Notes under the pieces: generated by a model
Seen by the model: only the letters and a program-made list of their open reading frames with translations
What the model was told of the DNA's origin: nothing
The model's database searches: none
Assembly: GCA_026260175.1 (NCBI GenBank)
Contig: JAKCWW010006436.1
Location: 1 to 32,323 of the forward strand
Source: Reticulitermes lucifugus
Lineage: Eukaryota > Arthropoda > Insecta > Blattodea > Rhinotermitidae
DNA length: 32,323 nt
Direction of reading: 5' to 3'
Part shown: positions 28,596 through 32,323 of the stretch, one piece after another
Layout: each line of letters opens with the position of its first letter
How positions within the stretch are numbered: the stretch's first letter is position 1
Translations under genes and position numbers: made by a program

Positions 28596-31425
28596 CTGTT
28601 GAAATACAGAAACATAACAATGCAAGACCTGAGTGCTTTGTGGCTTGCGTTAAAAGATGCTGTCTCAATTACAGTGATTATAACAGAACAGAATGAGATG
28701 AAGGAATGGGAGGAAGTGGTTGTAGCATATTTCATGGTACTATCCTAGCAGTCACCTGACAGGACTAAAGAAAAACAAAGAAAACCACATGATATAGAGT
28801 GAAAGGTGCACAAACATGATGTGACTTTGCAGTTTTGTTTAGAGTGAAATGATGGAAGTGAAAAATAGAAATTTCCCTACAGACTGGTCCTTAAGTTACA
28901 TACTTCCTGAAATTAAGTTTGTCTGGTTATTTGGAAACACTTCAAGAAAATAGACACTATGTTGTAGGTAGAAAGTTTTGTTTTCCTTGAATATCTTAAC
29001 AATTCAAAACATGCATTTTACTAATACTTTTGCCAGATCAGAGCTTACAACTTATCACTGGAATATAAAGCCATATAACATGTACTTACATCTGTGGTGG
29101 TTTATGATTTTCAAACTCTTTAAAAAATTCATCCATCCATTCATCACGGCAAGTTACTATAACTGGCTTTCGACCATCTGGAATTATCTCTGACTGTGTA
29201 TAGGCTGGACAAATGACCATGACTTTTACCCCAGTGGTTTGATAGAGATAATCTGACTGTAAACATATAAGTTTAATTATCTATCTTCAGTTGTAGCTTT
29301 CATCCGACTTTGTGGGACCAGCAGGTGAGTGAGACTAGCAATACCCACTACAGTTGAGCTTGGCAATAATGCTTCAGTTGTAAGTACTTTATTATTGATG
29401 CCATTTTATGTTTAAAACTTTCAGTGATGGCAGGGAAGTGGCCTTTCTGTAATTTAGCTACCTTGTGGCAGTTTACTACTGATGAACAGTTTCCTTGTTT
29501 CTGCATCTTGTTTCCTAAGAAAATGGTAGTGCCAAAGAGCCACAGTGCAGATTTAAATGGCTCCTCCACATGCAGCAGTAGGCCATCCAAATGCCCATAC
29601 AACAGATTAAGTATATACACTTCGTAAGGAAACAAGAAACATCTGTCAAAATTTCACAATGTCTCATTCTTTATTAGGCACTTCCATTAAAATGAAATTT
29701 TCCACAGAAATAGCATGAAACATGAAACTGTATTTTTAAACTCTCAGACACAGAGAACACTGGAAACGGGGAACAGAAGGTCTGGGGAACAGCTAGGGCC
29801 CAGATGTTGAATCAATCAAATGCACATTCTGAAGTATGAACTGTGAGGTAGAATACAGTTGATGGACATATGGATGATGAAAATATTCATCTCAGACCAT
29901 ACGAAAATAAATGAACATGTCATATTGAGGAGAACTGAATAGACAAATCAAGTAATAAGGATATATGTATTCATGTAGCTACTTCACATCTATGTAACAT
30001 GTTCAGCAGGAGCCAGACATTTCACCTGTGAGAACTGCTCATGTAACACAAGTGGACACGTGTCATGAATCTAGTTACTAATTCTATACCCAAACAATTT
30101 AAATGTGGTTTAAGTCCCTCTATCTTACCAGTAACAAGAACGCAATGATTCTCATAGCAATTCTTACCCCAATAGCATGACTAAATCCAACAACAGCATG
30201 TTTTGTGGCACAATATATTGGTGTCACCTTAATTCCTTGTCCTAAACCAGCTATTGATCCCATATTAATCACTGTGCCACCTTTTCCTCCTTTGCTTTTA
30301 TCCATGTACTTTAAGGCTGTTAGAGTACCTTGGATAACCCCATTCTGCAAAGATACCAAGTTACATAATCACATTTCATATCAACACTGTTACAATAATT
30401 GGTGTGAAACCAGGAAGAGAGGTCCAAAAATCACAATGTCACCTGCTTTCTCAAGTCTCTATTTGTACTGTGACAGCACAAAGCCTCCATTCCCCTACTG
30501 GCTCAGCCACTACCACTGATTATGTCTTTGCTTTCCCTACATATTGCACTGGTTTTCACCATGCAGCTTATTTTTTTTTTGTATCCTGAAGATGAAGCAT
30601 ACAAGTTCCTACAAATTTTGGTAAATATCTATCAAACTACACAGCCTCACAATGCAAAAGACAGGGATCTTCACAGTAGTCACCACCACAAAAACCTCAA
30701 ATCTCACAAAAGGATGGTGTACTTAGTACTTAGTTTCATTTTCCAAGTTCAGCCTCTTAGACTTGCATTTTTACACTTCTTATAAGGAATACTTAAACAC
30801 CAGATCCATTTCTTTATGTCCTATACATGCAGTTTTACCTACCACATTGACAGACATGGCATATCTCCAGTTTTTATCATCACATAATCCTGCATTGTTG
30901 ACAACAATATCCAAAGCACCAAACTTCTTTATCGTTTCCTTGAATGCCTCTAAAACAATCACAATACTATGTGAATGGCCAAACCGTAACAAGTGGATGA
31001 TGAAATGTCACCCTAAATTCGTAAATTAGAAACTCTGTGAATAAAATTATCTGGCTTTGTTCTGCTTGAGACAAAATTAACATATAACATTTTAGAAAAC
31101 CAGTAAGTCACTGATTAATATACTGTGTCTAAGTTGAACCAGGTCTTATTTCTTGTGTTGAGTACAGGCTGTAAAATTTTTTTTACACATTTTGCATACA
31201 GAAATTAATACATAAAGCATAGTTAGTTGAATATATGTTATGTAACACATTATGCTTTAATGTTTACAACAGTTTACAAAAAATAAGATGTAAGAAACCT
31301 TCTATTTCATCCTCTTTTGAAGTATCAGTCTTGAGAAATATTGCTCGATCTTTTCCAAATTCTTTCTCCAGCTGCTTTACCTCATTTTCACCCTTCTCTA
31401 CCTTGATGTCGCAGATTGCAACTCC
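28466..31425 (-). CDS. 15-hydroxyprostaglandin dehydrogenase [NAD(+)]-like short-chain dehydrogenase (C-terminal part, partial)
   Basis: Minus-strand exons join as 31425-31299, 30949-30843, 30344-30168, 29256-29090 and 28595-28466. That is 708 nt and 235 residues plus stop, with consistent phases. Classical SDR enzymes oxidise a secondary hydroxyl with NAD(P)+; 15-PGDH inactivates prostaglandins, though insect paralogues have varied and mostly unknown substrates. Seen here: an Asp in GVAICDIKVE after strand beta-2, the NAD-preferring position; LDIVVNNAGL (NNAG motif); a catalytic Ser in INMGSIAGL; a catalytic YCATK (Tyr-x-x-x-Lys); and VKVMVICPAYTQ, the PG-like motif after strand beta-6 with Ala replacing Gly. 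The tail SVWISASNKPVYQIEIPHYE then KLRV is typical of insect 15-PGDH-like proteins. The N-terminal TGxxxGxG loop (about 30 residues) is missing from the window. A variant ATTAAA lies downstream at 28354-28349. Confidence 0.9.
28596..29089 (-). other. 15-PGDH-like intron (last)
   Basis: 494 bp of AT-rich DNA with nothing recognised. Confidence 0.6.
29090..29256 (-). CDS. 15-PGDH-like exon (substrate-binding loop region)
   Basis: The acceptor is atgtttacag|TCAGAT; a competing cag four bases later would shift the frame. The donor is CAGAT|gtaagt, phase 2. It encodes SDYLYQTTGVKVMVICPAYT then QSEIIPDGRKPVIV and a Lys/Glu/Phe-rich helix. Confidence 0.92.
29257..30167 (-). other. 15-PGDH-like intron
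   Basis: 911 bp. No repeat or exon was identified. Confidence 0.6.
30168..30344 (-). CDS. 15-PGDH-like exon (catalytic Ser-Tyr-Lys)
   Basis: The acceptor is atctttgcag|AATGGG and the donor ATTGGG|gtaaga; 59 codons, phase 0 at both ends. It contains GGTVINMGSIAGLGQG and TPIYCATKHAVVGFSHAIG, so all three exon-encoded catalytic residues are intact. Confidence 0.96.
30345..30842 (-). other. 15-PGDH-like intron with a dispersed repeat
   Basis: 498 bp. It holds the hammerhead-like repeat copy at 30584-30712, antisense to the gene. Confidence 0.65.
30584..30712 (+). repeat. Dispersed hammerhead-like repeat, degenerate copy
   Basis: It begins CCTGAAGATGAAGCATACAA, then GTTCCTACAAATTTTGGTAA, keeping CTGAAGA and a CTxxAAA remnant of GAAAC. 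The 3' part (ggatcttcaca; aaacctcaaatctcacaaaa) aligns with 563-684. It is preceded by a T10 run. Confidence 0.55.
30843..30949 (-). CDS. 15-PGDH-like exon (NNAG motif)
   Basis: The acceptor is tgttttag|AGGCA, completing a Glu codon; the donor is AATGTG|gtaggt, phase 0. It encodes EAFKETIKKFGALDIVVNNA then GLCDDKNWRYAMSVNV. Confidence 0.93.
31299..31425 (-). CDS. 15-PGDH-like exon (strand beta-2 to beta-3)
   Basis: The acceptor is aatttcacag|GGAGTTGC. It holds 42 codons plus G: GVAICDIKVEKGENEVKQLE then KEFGKDRAIFLKTDTSKEDE and IE. The donor is GAAG|gtttct, a weak match beyond GT. The exon enters in phase 0, so a preceding exon encoding the Rossmann glycine loop must exist. Confidence 0.88.
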
Positions 31426-32323
31426 CTGTGAAATTAGATATCTTATTGCTTCGAGTTCTTAAATCAAAGGGTGGGATAGAATTGATTGTAGTATCTGGAA
31501 TAAGAATCACTGCTCAAAATTGAAGAAGAAATAAGGCCAGTTGCATGTGCTAAAATAAACAGACTGACATCCTTCCTCTTTTGCAAACTACAAGTCTGAT
31601 TTTGCATTAACAGTCTACAGATTTTTATTTACTTTCATCTGTAAAATTGACCTTAAAAATACACATAACAAGCAAGACAGGAATGGTGCAATATGTATCA
31701 GTATGCACACAGTTACCATGTGCACTATTTGCACTCTGGCATTCTGCATGCTTGTTAATTGTTCCAGACAACTTCAATCAATGCACAACAGTAATAACTA
31801 CATCTGTCAGTTCAGTTCTTATGTAGGTGCCTTTTAATATTCTGAAGACGCCGATGTCATTAATGTACGGCAATTTAAAAAAATGTGAAGTCTTTAATTC
31901 ATCACTACTGCATAATTTCTAACTATCCATAATCTTTACTAACTTCTAATAATAACATTCACTGTACAACTTAATAAACATTGTGTTACTATAATTTTCA
32001 ATTGTAGCATATGGATGTAGGTGTAGATCAATAAATAATACTCACCGTCAATCTTCATCATCATGTATTGATTGATTGATTGATTTATTCACATTCAGCT
32101 GATCCACAAAGGGTACAGGTAGTACCATGGGATATGGAATTTATCATATACAATACAATAAATACTGCCATTGGCACCGTCATAGAGTATAGTCAACATA
32201 ACATACTTAAAGCAAACAACTATACTTAATTAGTTATACAAAATCTTACAATAATGAAACAAGGATAAAAAGATACAGTATTTCATAGAAACTGCAACTG
32301 TATAAAATACCAAATTCACAAGT
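31426..32323 (-). other. Upstream 15-PGDH-like intron and right window edge
   Basis: I searched the minus strand for the missing glycine-loop exon (a VALVTGG.SGIG pattern) and found none. The right ~250 bp look like a retroelement end. Confidence 0.6.
32069..32323 (-). mobile_element. 3' end of a retroelement with (AATC)n tail
   Basis: On the minus strand a sequence ending gtgaataaatcaatcaatca, then atcaatac, combines an AATAAA with a four-fold AATC tail. Simple tetranucleotide tails of this kind are typical of some LINE clades. The body continues past the right edge and no ORF is visible, so the family is unassigned. Confidence 0.4.

Noticed and set aside
32046-32066. Minus-strand ATGATGATGAAGATTGACG|gtgagt as the first coding exon of the dehydrogenase (MMMKID).
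   Set aside because: It would need a glycine-loop exon between 31426 and 32045, and none is present. It directly abuts a retroelement tail. Kept only as a remote possibility.

Overview
The window looks like nuclear DNA of a hemimetabolous insect. Small GT-AG-bounded exons lie among kilobase introns, the base composition is AT-rich, and many decayed interspersed repeats are present. I recognise several repeats as families abundant in cockroach, termite and other polyneopteran assemblies, so Blattodea or a near relative is the best guess. That placement rests on recall, not a search. No prokaryotic genes, CRISPR arrays or rRNA/tRNA genes were seen.

Three protein-coding genes can be assembled exon by exon. 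(1) At the left edge, on the minus strand, are the first three coding exons of mitochondrial cytochrome c1 (CYC1): 1317-1388, 960-1013 and 699-847. They carry the presequence and the start of the mature haem protein; the haem-binding exons lie off the left edge. (2) In the centre, on the plus strand, is a complete nine-coding-exon gene for the LSM14 / Trailer hitch mRNP protein (4816-21132, 515 residues). It has an N-terminal LSm domain, a DFDF box, an FFD box, a TFG box and RGG tracts. All exon phases agree, and one acceptor is duplicated in frame 21 nt apart. (3) On the right, on the minus strand, are the last five coding exons of an NAD-dependent short-chain dehydrogenase like 15-hydroxyprostaglandin dehydrogenase (31425 down to 28466). 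The exon(s) with the glycine-rich nucleotide loop were not found and probably lie beyond the right edge.

The LSM14 and dehydrogenase genes converge on about 6.3 kb of intergenic DNA (about 22.17-28.47 kb). CYC1 and LSM14 diverge from a 3.4 kb repeat-rich spacer (1389-4815). The three genes share no obvious pathway (respiratory complex III, mRNA storage/decapping, lipid-mediator metabolism).

The most unusual non-genic signal is a set of inverted-repeat and dispersed elements carrying degenerate hammerhead-ribozyme-like cores (CTGANGA, a short stem, then GAAAC or a derivative). The clearest is a ~590 bp palindrome at 22609-23199. Others are palindromes at 12949-13156 and 8058-8191 and single copies near 45-107, 563-684, 3927-3976 and 30584-30712. 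They look like remnants of Penelope-like retroelement terminal repeats. Other repeats are a Tigger/pogo transposon fossil nested between other terminal repeats (8224-8949), minus-strand non-LTR retrotransposon fragments, three copies of an abundant SINE-like repeat, and a possible decayed LSM8 retrocopy inside an intron of the LSm-family gene.
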